Assembly: GCF_018873765.1 (NCBI RefSeq)
Contig: NC_057919.1
Span: 70,550,984-70,614,983, forward strand
Source of the DNA: Telopea speciosissima
Taxonomy: Eukaryota; Streptophyta; Magnoliopsida; Proteales; Proteaceae
Direction: 5' to 3'
Length of the DNA: 64,000 bases
Within the stretch, counting starts at the first letter, position 1. Every line of letters starts with the position of its first letter. The notes below the pieces were generated by a model, which worked only from the letters and a program-made list of their open reading frames with translations, had not been told where the DNA came from and did not search any database. The translations under genes were made by a program, and so were the position numbers. Positions 45,780 through 57,300 of this stretch are shown one piece after another.

Positions 45780-46200
45780 TGAGTTTGTTTCGAGTCTAAA
45801 ACATACCGAGTCATAAGACCAGTCCTCATAGACTGGCTGACGTGCTCCTCTTCATTCTTGAGTTTATTTTGAGTCTAAAACACACAAAGTCATAAGACCA
45901 ATCCTCATAGATTGGCCGACGCCGAAGACCGACCCTCATAGGTCGGCAACAAAGTCATAAGACCAGTCCTCATAGACTGGCCGACGTCGAAGATCAACCC
46001 TCATAGGTCGACAACACAAAGTCATGAGACCAGTTCTCATAGACTGGCCAACGCCAAAGATCGACCCTCAAAGTTCAGCAACAAAGTCGTAAGACCAATC
46101 CTCATACATTGACCGACAACAAAGACCGACCCTCATAGGTCGGCCATAAGGTCATAAGACCAGCCCTCATAGGCTGGTTGACTCGCAAGATTATTCATGA
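45780..46200 (+). repeat. tandem array of short hairpins in the 3' region of the Tat element
   Basis: About ten copies of a small inverted repeat, spaced 20-80 bases, each with a six-base loop CTCATA (or a near variant). Perfect stems are CCAGTC/GACTGG (45819-45836 and 45963-45980), CCAATC/GATTGG (45898-45915), CCGACC/GGTCGG (45929-45946 and another near 46125-46142) and CCAGCC/GGCTGG (near 46160-46177). Others have wobble or one mismatch. Flanking words AAAGTCATAAGA and GCCGACG are also repeated. Confidence 0.85.
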
Positions 46201-46734
46201 TTAGCCATCTCAACGCCAAGCAGACTAGCGCCTGAGGTATAATAAAAAATTACCCAATGCATTGAGCTTGGCCGAGTGGACGGCTCGGAGCAATAACCCC
46301 ATGCTAACCCCGACTGAGCCGAGTTAGTAACTAATGCTAGAAAGCATGCTAAGGCATTAAGCCCGGCAGAGAGCTCGGCCTCGGCCCAGCATCTGAAGAC
46401 GTTCCCGAGCACCCTGGCCAAGTCGACGGATAGGGCTAAACCAAGCAAAAATTGCTAAGGCATGAGGCTCGGCTGAGCACTCGGACTAAGTACTCGGCCT
46501 CGGTGCTCGGATATAGGAGCAGCGTTCACGAAATAACAGAAAGAAAAGGCTGAATGCAAACACTTAAATGAGAAAAAGTCACTTTTCATTAATCTAAGGC
46601 CGATGGCTCAGCGCGGTACAAAAAAGCCTTTCGGCTCGGTGCATAAAATAATAAAAAAAAAAGAGGAAAAAGATAATTGTTCAAACCCCGAGCATGGGGA
46701 CATGTACATCAAAAATAGAAAGAGATAAAAAGTT

Positions 46735-49022
46735 TTAAGATTCGGGGGCGTCGATGGGATCCTTGGCGGCTAGGTCCTCGGTAGCATCCTCGACGGCGTC
46801 CTTGGAAGCTGATGTCCGCGGGTACTTGGCAAAGTTGGACGGCTCTCCCCGGGGGGTGACCTCAGTCGGGACGGCTTGCTCAACCTCCACCTGATCCTCC
46901 TCGCCCAACTCCTCTACCACGGTGGCCACGTCCTCTTCAGACCCAGAGAAGTTAAGGTGGGGGAAAGTAGCCTTGAATTCAGCCAGGGTGTCAGCTCGGC
47001 CCTCATCGTACCCCTCCGTGTACAAAGGTTTCTTCAAGCCATGGCACATTTCGTTAAACTCCTCCGACCGGAGGTACGCGTCCACCACCTCGGCTCGGGT
47101 ACCCACCAGGTCAGCCTCGGCCTTCTTCTTGGATTGCTCGAGCTGGGTCTTCAGGGCCTGCATCTCCTTCTTATGCTAGGACCTGAGAGAGCTCGCCTCG
47201 TCTTGAGTGGCTTGGAGGTCAGACTCGGCCTTCTTAAGCTTCCCCTCGACCTCTCGACGTGCCTGGATGGCCGAGCTGGCCTCCTTCTCGGCCTTCTTGC
47301 ACTGAGCCTTTAGGGAAGCATTATCATTGATAGCTCGCTCGAGCCAGAGGGTCGCCTCGATTGCCTTGGCGAAACCCTGAAATAACGAGCCAAACGTGAG
47401 TACAGCTGAGCTTGAAAAGAAATATCACTCGACAAGAAATGAGAAGAGACTCACCATCGCAAAATCCTAGAAGAGGGTAGAGAGGAGCTCGGGGTCGGTC
47501 AGCTCCTCCAGCATGGCCTTGTCCTTGGGAAGCCGACCCGCATCGAGTCACTCAGTGGTCAGAGCCGAGTCCCCCAGAAAAGCCGCCAGTGGGGTCGGAT
47601 CAGGACGTTGCTGGCTGAGGCCCTCCCCAAAGCCAGCTAAGCAATCCCCTGGCTCGAGGCGACCCTAGGGGGATTACCGCCCGAGGTGTTGAAGGAGAGC
47701 TTTTGTCGCTTAATCTCCCTCGGGGGGGTCCATTCGCCTTGGTCCCTCTTGGGCTTGTCCCTCTTTGTGGGGCTGAGGTCGCCCTTATTCTTCTCAGCCT
47801 TAAGGCCGACCACTGTCTCCTTAGAGCTCGGCAGGACAGCCTTGCCCTTTTCGGTCTTGGAGATCCCGGCCTTTGACTTGCCCTTATCGGCAGCCTTCCT
47901 CCTCCTCTCTTTAGAAAGCTCGACCTAAAGCCGAGCCGAGTCCATCGGGGGGACGTGGCTGACCACTGCAGGAACAGAAAAGCAGAGTCAGAAAACAATG
48001 AGAAAAATCACAAGGAACGAGCTCGGCTCGGATTTCCTACCCGGGGTCAGGTTCAACGCCCGCAGGAACTCCTCTTCCTGGAGTTGCAGGACATCGAATG
48101 GCGGGTACTAACGAATTAGGTCATACGAGGTCTGCTCGTACTTGTTGAGGGGTAACACCCTATTGACAGAACTCAACTTTATCTCCTTTCACTCGGTTCT
48201 GAAGGGATAGTTTGGGATGGAGGCAAAAAAGAACCGAGGCTTCCAATGCTTGTTGGAGGTCGACACTCAGTCCAAGTACTTGTAGGTGTTCAACGCCGAA
48301 CCCTTTTGTGCTCAACGAGTGAAATAATACCACCCCTTCTCAGTGGATTTCTTCATGTACCAGAGCCGAGAGAAGAGGTTCACGCTCGCGGCTCGGTCCA
48401 TCTGGCGGAAGAAGACGTGGAAGCCATACATCAGCAACCACGCGTTCGGCGTCAGCTGACCAGGGGATAGGTGGAAGCGATCCAAAATTTGGTCCACCAG
48501 CCAGAGCACTGGGAACCTAAAGGCATATTTAAACGCGATCTCATACAGGGCCACCTCGCCGGGCCGAATGAAGCAAGCCGTCTCCCCAGGGTTTGGGGCT
48601 CGAAGCTTGATGTCCTCCGGGATGGCATAAGTGTCCCTCAGGGGTTGGAGGCCAGCCTCGATGACCGTGCTTTCAACTGTGCCAACACTCCCCTCCTCAG
48701 GCTCAAGGATGTCAGTTGTAGAGTCGCCCGAGTCAACCCCATCTTCGAAAGATTTCTCTTCGTCTAACTCTTCATCGTCTGTTGGGGACGATCCCGAGCT
48801 CTCGGCTCAATCTTTGGCAATAGGCTGAGCCTCATGGCCAGACTCCTGGGGTAGGGGGACTTCGGCAGCATTGCCCTGGCGGGGCTCCATCGCGGCGGGC
48901 TCGTCTGAGATCGAGCCCAGCAAGTCTATGAAGGGTGAGTGGGTGGAGAGCTCTCGGCTCGGACTCATAATTTCACCCACCCTGGAGAGCACTTCACCCT
49001 CGTGACCACTACCAACTGACAT
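46735..49022 (-). pseudogene. reverse-strand extra ORF of the Tat element (Transposase_28-like)
   Basis: A series of open blocks on the minus strand between integrase and the 3' LTR. The block at 48312-48554 contains FRFPVLWLVDQILDRFHLSP and GQLTPNAWLLMYGFHVFFRQ, which I recognise as the plant domain named putative gypsy-type transposon (Pfam Transposase_28). The blocks at 47163-46735 and just upstream are rich in E, K, Q and A, coiled-coil-like (ALKTQLEQSKKKAEADLVGT). Extra antisense ORFs downstream of pol are known for the Tat lineage. The stretches separating the blocks have intron-like GT and polypyrimidine-AG edges. It is a fossil, and function is unknown. Confidence 0.7.
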
Positions 49023-49452
49023 GTCGAGGAGAGAGGACTTACTGGTTGACGAAGCATGAAGAAGAGATAAACACGAGACGAGCTAAAAGGCTTGAGGACA
49101 CCGAGCACCTGAAGAGCCAAAGATTCTGAGTTAGCCGAGCGCTCCAAAGATTTGAAACAGTGAGAAATAAGGGAAGAGCCTTCGCCTATTTATAACCACC
49201 GAGCGGCCTAGATCCAACGACTGAGGAGAGTTCAAAAAAAGAGATCTAATGGTTCAGATCTTGCAACGATTCGAATTCCCGAGCCATTATTGCAGTAGGT
49301 GATGTGGCACTGACACCTAACTGCCAGAATCCGTACAACGTCAAATCCCCGCAGATGAAGAGCTCGGGCTCGGGCTCGGGATGAAATAAATGGCACGCCG
49401 AAAGGCTGTACTCATCAAGGACGAGCCGAGCCTTGATGAGTAGGGGGGTCTG

Positions 49453-50219
49453 TGATAAGTCATAAAATCCCCATCCAACCATGAAGCGCCACGTGGAGGT
49501 ACTGAGGCTGAACCCGAGGACCGAGCCGAGCTGACGGATGTTGTGCCAAATCGGTCAGCCGGTGCGAGACCATCACCAAAATTTTCCATACGGCCGAGCA
49601 TTGGATCTACCGAGCACTGAGTCGTGCCTACCAGGGTCGGCCATACAGATGAGCGTCTCTAAGGGCGAGCATCGAGCCGAGCACCAATGCGGTCCGAGAA
49701 CGGCCCAGCTAAACCCAGCACTTAGGGCACCGCACACTCGCCACCCTTGCCGAGCACCAAGGGCCCGGCCATCAGAGGCCGAGGCCTCACCAGAAGCAAT
49801 AACACCAACTCCCCCGAAATCACGAAGCCAAATCAGCACGCCCCGACAATCACGGGATACGAATCGAGTCGCGATCCCGCAATTGAATCAAGTCACACTC
49901 TCACAAGGACTCTTACCTCTTTAGGAGTCTGACTCCAAGAATAACTCTCCATTCCGCTCCATACGGAAGAGCCCTGCCAATAGAGGACTCTTACCATACA
50001 AGGACTCATGCAACCGCCGCATCTCACCCTATAAATACCCAAGTATAGAGCTCAAACGCTCATCTCACTTTTCACTAAGCTGTTACGCTGTAGCACTGGA
50101 CACCTGACTTGAGCGTCGGAGAGTCCTTGGCCGGAGCCACATTGGCTCTTTTGCGCTCACTCGGTTTTTGCAGGCTCAACCGTGGGCGGACCGGGCGACG
50201 GAGGTTTTCACATGCAACA
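49453..50219 (+). repeat. 3' LTR of the Tat element
   Basis: Starts TGATAAGTCATAAAATCCCC right after a purine tract (TAGGGGGGTC, polypurine-tract-like) and ends CACATGCAACA. It is followed by ATCCG, matching four of five bases of the left target copy. Confidence 0.92.
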
Positions 50220-50224
50220 ATCCG

Positions 50225-51376
50225 GTCTCAAAGTAATATTACACAAAAAAAAATGAAAGTTATTTAATACAATATTATGTGAAATGACAAAATTTACTTT
50301 CATTAAAGAAAAAGTTTTAAATCTTTTATTTTTTAATAAAAAAATATGTTATCTTAAAAAGACAAAAAAATAATGTTACAAGTTTTTAGTTCACCACTTT
50401 GGCTACAATGAGATTTTCCCTTGAGAAAATAACCCCAACTTGTTCGAAGGTTTGATCAATCATGACCCATGAATGGATTCGGAAAAAAAGAGGGAGAATA
50501 TTATTCACAACAGAAAGGGATTATACAACTTAAACACTATTATTCTATCCAAGCATTTGTTTGTTGTTTCACCCTTAAATTGGCATAACTAATAGGTCAC
50601 CTACATTGTTTTGTTTTTTTTTTCCGATGAAAATGTAATCACACAAACCACACACCAATCCCAAAAGATTAACCAACTTTTATGACCGTGGAATGGTGGA
50701 TATACACAACACACACCATACTCACCACACACCAATCCCAAAAGGTCACCAACATGAATTAAAATCCTCTGCAGTACTGGCGGGGCGACGGTGCACATTC
50801 GGCGGCACAACAAATGCCACGTGTGCCATGTGGGCCACCTGGCCTCTACTAGGTCGTCGAATGTGCACTGTCTCCCCGCCGGTACTTTAGAGGATCCTGG
50901 TCCCACCTACATTGTTGGATAGCTAATAGGTAGTGTTTGATGGCTGCGAAGAATTTATAGCTGCTAAATGCTCCTGTAAATAAAGCTGTTCGTGAAAGAA
51001 ATAGTTCTAGCAAACAAACCTTTAAAGCTTGCTATAAACATTGCATCTATATACAAAGCTTTGTGGATGCATTGAAATGGGCTGGGCCCTGACAATCCGT
51101 GGGCTCGCCTGCACATCACCAGTTATTGCCACTGCCGTTCTTGGCATTTGAGACACAACCATCCGTTTTGGCCTTCTGGCAATCTGGGGTGTCGCACGCA
51201 GGCACTGGATGAGGCGTGGTCGCAGAACCACTCGGACCAGATCCTCCTCCCGTTGCATTGCACATTTACTGGCATCGAGCCATCACCCGACAAGCCATCG
51301 ACGTATTCGCTAGAGTCAAGAGTCGAAAATCGAGATACACACGCACACAGAAAGAGTGAGGGAGACTGGGAGAGAG
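50225..51376. other. spacer upstream of the methyltransferase gene
   Basis: AT-rich sequence with no gene. A word CACCTACATTGTT appears at 50599 and 50906, bracketing about 295 bases that start with a T-run. This resembles a target duplication around a reverse-oriented retroposed piece that carries, or was hit by, the family 3 MITE. A direct repeat of CACACACCAATCCCAAAAG lies inside it. Confidence 0.4.
50755..50905. repeat. foldback MITE, family 3, copy 2
   Basis: Left end AAAATCCTCTGCAGTACTGG, right end GGTACTTTAGAGGATCCTGG. The core GGCGGCACAACAAATGCCAC matches the one at 6851-6990. The family name is mine. Confidence 0.65.
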
Positions 51377-54300
51377 ATGACGCAGGGAACGCCGACGCAG
51401 GCGTATGGAGAGCCGTCGTACTGGGACAACAGGTATGCCCAGGACACTGGGCCGTTTGATTGGTACCAGAAGTACCCATCCTTAGCGCCGTTGTTACATA
51501 TGTACGTTCGTCGAGATCACCGGATCCTAGTCGTCGGCTGCGGTAACGCAGGTGTGCTTATTCATAACCCATTGTTTCCTCTTCTTCTGTAACTCAAACT
51601 ATCGGAGCTTCCCCCAATAATCAACTATTATGTTTCAGACTTGTGTTCCTTTGGGTTCTTTTTATTGGCATTAGTTGTATGTGCAACAAAACTGGTTAAG
51701 TCGAAGCGATTGCATAAGCATAACTACCCCCCTACCAATTCCGTCCTCGTTTCGTTTTAGGGTTTTTCTTGCATTTTTCCTTTCATAGATTTAATATGAT
51801 GGACTGCCCATCAATACTTGATGTTGCACCTGTTTTTTATATCATTGCTGAAAAAACGTTTGGTTTTACAATTATTGAATGCTTTCCCAGTTCATGTATT
51901 ATTATAAGGTGCAATTCATAAAATCTTTCGGTGAAATTAATTTTCAACTAGTTTCATAAAGAAAAATTAAAATAACCTGTTAGCCCTGTTCTCACTTCTT
52001 CCCAAAATAGAGTGACCCAGATGCTAAGTGTGGACTCTAGAAAGATGGGTTTGAATCAAAAGTTTTGAAAATGAATCTAACTTAAAAAATATATATATAT
52101 CGGATAGACTTTTTTAGAACCACACTAAGGGGTGGTTAAGATTTACTCCAGAGCATCCTTTGTTGTTCTCTTGGTCTTATCCATAAGATTAGAGACTCTA
52201 AAGAGGATACTCCAGAGCATCCTAGCCGTTCAGAACAGAATGAATGGCATAGGCTCTGGTAGTTTTATTTGTAGATTATAGCAAGAGTACAATTAGGTAA
52301 GCTGTGATACAAAAAGGAAAAATTCTATTCAAATTAGATTTCTTAACATAAAAGGAGGATTACAGTATCTTAAACATTGAAACAAATAAGGCCTAATTAT
52401 ATGCTTGATTTCCTCCTTCATTATCTGCTTGATTCCTTCCCCGGTTATCTGTTTGATTTCCTCCTCCATTCAGCTGTCTTGTATAAGGAATAGAAACTCT
52501 ATCATTTTTACTCCCCCTCAAGTGAAGGTGGGAATGATAGTGAACAATAAGCTTGGACCAAAGAGATAGAAATGAAACGCGAGCAAGAGTTTTGGTTAAA
52601 ATATCAGCAAGCTGAAGCTGAGAGGGAAGGGATCGAGTAATAAGCGAGCCAGCAACCACTTTTTCACGAACAAAATGGTAATCCAGTTCAACATGCTTAG
52701 TTTGAGCATGAAAAATAAGTTGGTAGTTAAGAAATGTGCACTCAAATGATCACAAAACAGAATAGGAGCATGAGGAAGAGGCACAAGGCCTGACCAAGTC
52801 CCAAAGTAAATAAGTAATCCAAGTTAATTCAGCGGCACTGATAGTCAAGGAACTGTATTCAGCCTCATCACTAGAATGGGCGACAATGGGTTGTTTCTTA
52901 GCACTCCACAAAATGAGATTAGATCCAAGAAACACACAATAACCAGAAGTAGAGCGCTGAGTATCAGAACACCTGGTCCAGTCTGCATCACTAAATATAT
53001 AAATTTAAGGTACTTTGCGCCAAAATTCGAAGAACAAAATCAACTGTTCCTTTAACATAACGCAAAATGTGTAAGACTCCCACATTACTGCAATAATAAT
53101 TTGCATCGACCAAAAAATCCAAGGCATCTAAATGCAAGTGATAATGCTGTGGTAAAGGTGTCACAACCTGCTTACACTCTGTCATAGAGGCCCAATCAAG
53201 AATATCCCAGGCATAATTGGATTGAGAGAGAAAGAGACCATCACTAGTGCAGACAGCATGCAAGCCCAAGAAGTAGTGAAGATTGTCCAAGCCATAAAGA
53301 GCAACCTTAGACCCAAGGATATGAATGAGGTAGATATCATCCGAGAATTCGAACCGGTCATCATCCACGTATAGCAGTGTTAAACAAAATACCATGAGGT
53401 GAATGAAGAACAAAAAAAGGATGATTCTGCCTGGCTGCAATAAAAACCCAAGCCAAGAAGAAATAAAGAGATGATCAAACCATGCACGAGGTGCTTGTTT
53501 CAAACCAGATAAGGCTTGTTTCAAAAGACAAACATGGTTAGGAAACTATCGATCAATGAACCCTCGAGGTTGTTCCGTATATAGTATCTCCTTAAGAATT
53601 CCATTAAGAAAACCTTTTTTAACATATAGCTGACGAATACTCCTATCATTAACGACTACAACAGATAGAACGGGACAAATTGTTGCTGGCTTAATAACAT
53701 GGGTAAAAGTCTCATCAAAGTCTATTCCTTTCACCTGAGTTTACCTTTAGCAACCAAACAGGCCTTGAACCATTCAACTGAGTTATCAGGCTTAAGTTTG
53801 TTCTTGTACACCCAATGAGAACTGACAATTTTCATATAAGGGGTACGAGGAACAAGAATCCAAGTTTGATTATTAGCCAAAGCTTGAAATTCTGTATGCA
53901 TTGCATTAACCCAATGTGGAGATTTAAGGGCTGACCGCAAAGACTTAGGTTTGGCAATATCTAAAGCAGGAGCAGCCAATGCTTATTTTAAAATTGGGTT
54001 TAACTACACCATGTTGTGCACAACTAACCAGATGGCGATTAGGTGCAATAATGTTGCCAAGAGATACATCACACAATGAAGAATCTCTACAAAGCTGAGT
54101 AGAAATCATAGATACACTTGTCTGAAGTGAGACCTTGGATGAAACTGGTGAAGAAACATTGTGGATATCAGATGAAGGCACAACAATAAAAATATCAAGA
54201 GAAGTATCCGAACTAGAAGACAAAACTGGACTGCCTGAAATATTACGATCAATAGGAATGAGATCAGTTGAAGTAATGGGTTGGAAATGATGTAGTACTA

Positions 54301-57300
54301 GCATTAGAATCAATAGCTGGTGATGGTGATACTACTGACTCCCCTTCAGATGGTGGATGAGAAACTACATGAAGAGAAAGAGAAGCTGTCAAATCAAAGG
54401 AATTTGGATATGTTGTTACAGGTTTGATCTGTGAAACATTAGATGGAACCTATTGGGATTCAAAAATAGATAAATCGTCTAATCAGACAATACTCTGTGA
54501 AATAACAACATGCCCAGTAGAAGGAAGTAGACACTGATAACCTTTGTGCAATGGACTATAACCAATAAATACATAAGGAAAGGTCTTTGGCTGAAATTTA
54601 TTGTCTGTAGAGGTCTTCATATAAGTGAAGCACTGACAGCCAAAAGAACTCAGACCAATATAATTTGGCTCCTTTCCAAACAGCTTCTGATAGGGACTGA
54701 CACCTTGCAACACTAGAGGAGGTAACCGATTAATAAGAAAGACCGCAGTGGAAAATGTCAACCCAAAGATGCTTTGGTGCACTAGCATGAAATAACATCT
54801 TCAGTCTAGTTTCAACAATATGCTTCCGAATTGCGACACCATTCAATTCTAGTGTTCATGGGCATCAAGTATGAAGAATAATTCCACAGGTCTCAAGGTG
54901 AGAAAGAAATTAGGTTTTCTCAAAGTCACCTCCTCCATCACATTGAAAGATTTTAATTTTTCGTGAAAATTGATTTTCTACCATTTATTGAAACTTAAGA
55001 AAACATATTAGAATTCAGATTTTCGTCGTAAAGGATAAAGCCAGGTAAACCGTGAGTAATCGTCTACAAATTGAACATAATATTTGTAATGTTAAACAGA
55101 AAAGGTCGGAGCTGGTCCCCATAATTCATAGTGAATCGATCTTTTCCAAAGGGAAATCAGAAATTTTATTGTTTAATTGGAATAGAAGCCTACAACTCTT
55201 TCCCAATTGACAACTACAAACTGAAGACTATTTGAAGTTTTGAACCACCTACTGACATCAATTAAACCTTGCTAAGACAATATTTTTGAAATCGTAGAAT
55301 GAGGGTGACCAAGTCGAACATGCAAGACTTCTTTTGAAGCCTTTCCAGATCTCAAGGCTACCGAAGCTTGCATACGGCCACTGTCCCAGCTTGTAAATGT
55401 TGCCATGCCTGCTCCCTTTTGCTATCAGTTTTCCCGTCTCCATTTCCTTAATAAGAAAACCATTTGAAGAAAATTCAAATATGCAGTCATGATCCTTAGT
55501 GAGTGGCTGACAGATAATAAATTCCATGGTTGCTAATATCATTTGTCATGATGATTGGGCCCCTGTTTTCTTCTTCTCCCCTACTATCCACCATCTGGAA
55601 TGCCTTGCCTTTCATTCCCAGAAGGCTTCACAGTAGGGTAGATAATGTTGTTTGGTCTGCTTCTTCTTTGGGCCTACTAGCTCCAAAGCAGCTTGGGACC
55701 TTATCAGATCCTGTGGCCCTATGTCCCCTGGCGCAAGTTCGTTTGGTTCAAGAACCACATTCCCCATCATAGCTTAACTGTTTGGCGGGTCCTCTCCAAC
55801 TGCCTCCCAAGTAATCTTCTTAGTTGACATGTACAGGTATAAAGCAAAAGAATACAATGTGCAGCAGCTGGAAGAAATATTTATATGGTTCTGTGCATGC
55901 CAATTACCCTTAACTTTGTTTAAGATATGTGTACGTTCATTCTCATCTACTGCTTTATGTTGTATGTGACACATTGTCTAAGATATGTATATGTTCATGC
56001 TAATTTATTGCTCTATGTTATATATTGTCACCCAAGACATCTCTTGTCTTATGTACTAATATTTAGGTTTCATGAACTATGTTGCTTAACAATTTGACTA
56101 GTTCGTGCATAACACAGTTGCTTTTTGGTCTATTGACAGTGTTCAGTGAAGGAATGGTTGATGATGGTTTCCGAGATGTTGTCAACATTGATATATCCTC
56201 AGTAGTGATTGAAGCCATGCAAAAGAAATACCAAGATCGTCCAGAACTGAAATGTATCCTATTTGTTAGTGTGGTTGTGGAGTGGATAACGTTCTGTTGA
56301 TTGGGGTAATTGGTTCGGTGAAAGTGTCTTCAAGCCATGAACCAGTAAACTTTATACCAGAATTTGGTCTGGTGCAAATGGGTTCAGATTCAAGTCTGAA
56401 CAAGGTGGGAGGGAAGAAAAACCTAATAAGATTTTAATACTTAACCTATTAAGGCCCTGTCTGGCTGAAAGGAAAGTTAAGGGAAGGGAAATGTAATGGA
56501 AACAAAAAATAAAACAGATTCTTTTGTAATCATTTCCATCAATGCTTAACTATCTCCAAAACTTACTAAAAATGGGGATTGAATCTTAGTGTATCTTAGT
56601 TTTCAATCAAATTACTTGGATTTGAAGAGGAAAATATGATAGTGCTAATTATTATTTTTTAAAACAGTTCAGTTACAATATTTGTTAAGATTTTAAGTTA
56701 GTTACACACTCATGGTTATAAAAGTTTTCATTTCCTTCTTTACATTAATTTGACTTCCCCTCATTTCTCTTTACTTTTCAGTGGAATGAGCCTAAGTAAA
56801 ATGTTCTGCCTGTAGTTTCTATATAGGGCTCTACTCAAACGAAAATGCTTACACCTTACGAGTTTCATGTTTCACCCATTTAGTACTCCCTAGAAAGAAA
56901 TCTTGTAATGTTACTCTGAAATATCTGCCACAATGGAAAGTATATGAGTAGGCATTTTTGACCTAAAAAATCCAATTAAGAAGTTGGGTACTGGCCACCA
57001 GTTACAAACAGGGTACCTGCTTGAGTTGGTATACGAGTTCTCAAATTTCATTTTCTCGGTTGAGATCTCGGGTAACTCGAGATCTCGACTCTTCTACTTC
57101 TTTAAAAGTCATCTAACTCGACAGAACTCGATATTTCTCGATCGAGTTCTGTCCAAAAGCTATTTTCTTCCCCATTTGAAGGCTGTGACTCATTTTACTT
57201 CTGGATTTCAAGTTATAACCTGCGGGAGAGTTGATTCAGCTGCACATTTGAAGGATTCAGCTACACATCTTCAAGATTCATCTCAAATTTAAAGGATTCA

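Larger units (their letters stand above)
38749..50219 (+). mobile_element. Ty3/Gypsy LTR retrotransposon fossil, Tat lineage
   Basis: About 11.5 kb with paired LTRs (38749-39537 and 49453-50219), near-identical 5-base target repeats (ATCCA/ATCCG), gag, protease, reverse transcriptase, two RNase H blocks and integrase in Ty3/Gypsy order. A long region of 3.9 kb between integrase and the 3' LTR holds a reverse-strand ORF. The second RNase H and the long 3' region point to the Tat lineage. The coding region is broken, with roughly ten interruptions. By eye the LTRs differ by about 6-8 percent, which at a common plant rate of 1.3e-8 per site per year means about 2-3 million years, older if the lineage evolves slowly. 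Confidence 0.93.

Noticed and set aside
46876-47313. 145-codon plus-strand ORF with Leu-rich sequence
   Set aside because: It is the complement of the coiled-coil-like minus-strand ORF; leucine richness comes from reading the reverse strand of Lys/Glu-rich codons.
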